This document shows positions 4,895 to 5,197 of a DNA stretch of 5,197 nt, one piece after another. Source of the stretch: Bacillota bacterium (GTDB lineage: Bacteria; Bacillota_I; Bacilli_A; RF39; UBA660); assembly GCA_018381595.1 (NCBI GenBank), contig JAGZRP010000077.1, forward strand, positions 1 through 5,197, read 5' to 3'. A program made the translations under genes and the position numbers. Position 1 is the stretch's first letter. The number at the start of each line of letters is the position of its first letter. The notes beneath the pieces were generated by a model. That model saw nothing but the letters and a program-made list of their open reading frames with translations, was not told where the DNA came from and did no database searches.

Positions 4895-4931
4895 AAAAAG
4901 TATCAACTTCATTTGAAATTGATACTTTTTT
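4895..4931. terminator. Bidirectional intrinsic terminator-like hairpin
   Basis: AAAAAGTATCAA (4895-4906) pairs perfectly over 12 bp with TTGATACTTTTT (4919-4930), and an inner TTC/GAA pair closes an ATTT loop. A run of T ends the + strand (4926-4931) and a run of A begins it, so it could terminate in either direction. No gene adjoins it closely on the + strand; it may serve a lost gene, read-through past the tRNA, or an unannotated short transcript. Confidence 0.7.
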
Positions 4932-5036
4932 GATTAGAGAAAGGACAGATAAAATAGTAAGTATAGTTAGTAAAAAATGTATTTTGATGAAGAATTAAAA
5001 AAATTTTGTTCATACTAATGATGGAGGGGATTAGTA

Positions 5037-5197
5037 ATGAATTATCATAGAGATATGGGAGAAATGACATCAAAAGAAATTGGTGATTTGATGTCTAAAA
5101 CATTAATTGAAAGAGGAAAAGAAGTTGCGAAAACAATATATCCAGTTGTTGATTATGGAGATTTACCATCAAAAAATTTAACAGATCTTGGAAAACA
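5037..5197 (+). CDS. N-terminal part of an unrecognised protein (3' end outside window)
   Basis: An open frame starts at ATG 5037 behind GGAGG (5023-5027, 9 nt spacing) and runs off the window edge after 53 full codons. The visible protein begins MNYHRDMGEMTSKEIGDLMS, followed by a Lys/Glu-rich helix-like stretch (LIERGKEVAKTIY) and a segment with PVVDYGDLPSKNLTDLGK. There is no signal peptide or membrane segment at the start, so it is probably cytosolic. I do not recognise the family. It is separated from the operon by the tRNA and its terminator and belongs to a different unit. The ribosome binding site and the codon use (TTA, AAA, GAA, ATT) support it being real. Confidence 0.7.
   Translation, partial: MNYHRDMGEMTSKEIGDLMSKTLIERGKEVAKTIYPVVDYGDLPSKNLTDLGK

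Larger units (their letters stand above)
4671..5036. other. Non-coding stretch after tRNA-Leu
   Basis: These 366 bases hold no credible gene on either strand. They contain the tRNA terminator, the palindrome GGTAGCTACC (4750-4759), a repeated TAGTTCATAA, a degenerate hairpin (4801-4843) and a strong near-symmetric hairpin (4895-4931). A 13-codon frame (4977-5018) without a ribosome binding site precedes the last gene. Weak -10-like boxes TAAAAT (4950-4955) and TATAGT (4962-4967) lack well-spaced -35 partners, so the promoter of the last gene is not resolved. No tRNA fragment long enough to be an attachment site is seen. Confidence 0.6.

Noticed and set aside
4977..5018. A 13-codon frame (MYFDEELKKFCSY) upstream of the last gene
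   Set aside because: There is no Shine-Dalgarno and no run of regulatory codons, and such short frames are common by chance in AT-rich DNA. It is kept only as a remark in the non-coding entry.

Overview
The window is AT-rich (roughly 70% A+T by eye). Codon use is biased to TTA for Leu and AGA for Arg, Shine-Dalgarno sites are strong AGGAGG types, and intrinsic terminators and a CCA-encoding tRNA are present. TGG encodes Trp and TGA acts as a stop, so the standard bacterial code applies. This suggests a low-GC member of the Bacillota (Clostridia or Erysipelotrichia/Bacilli). No species can be named from the sequence alone.

Layout: the 3' end of an unrecognised gene (3-317) closes with an intrinsic terminator that overlaps its stop codon. 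A WYL-domain HTH regulator follows (377-1282) with its own extended -10 promoter. A perfect 13-bp inverted repeat lies at the regulator/operon junction and overlaps the -10 box of a candidate operon promoter. Five tightly packed + strand genes follow (1339-4531, gaps of -4, 20, 2 and 16 nt): a GyrI-like small-molecule-binding protein, a small HEAT-repeat protein (often labelled 'SufBD'), a GNAT acetyltransferase with a YoaP-type C-terminal domain, a radical SAM protein of the spore-photoproduct-lyase-like (SPL/COG1533) group, and an ASCH/PUA-like protein. Next come tRNA-Leu(CAG) with promoter and terminator (4586-4746), about 290 nt of non-coding DNA with palindromes and degenerate hairpins, and the 5' end of another unrecognised gene (5037 to the window edge).

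How the genes may work together (inference): the set looks like a regulated small-molecule or genotoxin response cassette. WYL regulators often sense DNA damage or ligands. Some stand-alone GyrI-like proteins are reported to hydrolyse cyclopropanoid DNA alkylators. HEAT-repeat folds include the AlkD-type alkyl-DNA glycosylases. SPL-like radical SAM enzymes are related to DNA photoproduct repair, and this one ends in QISMF, close to the bacterial sliding-clamp-binding consensus QL(S/D)LF. ASCH/PUA-like folds bind nucleic acids or modified bases. Each link is suggestive only, but together they make this operon the most interesting part of the window.
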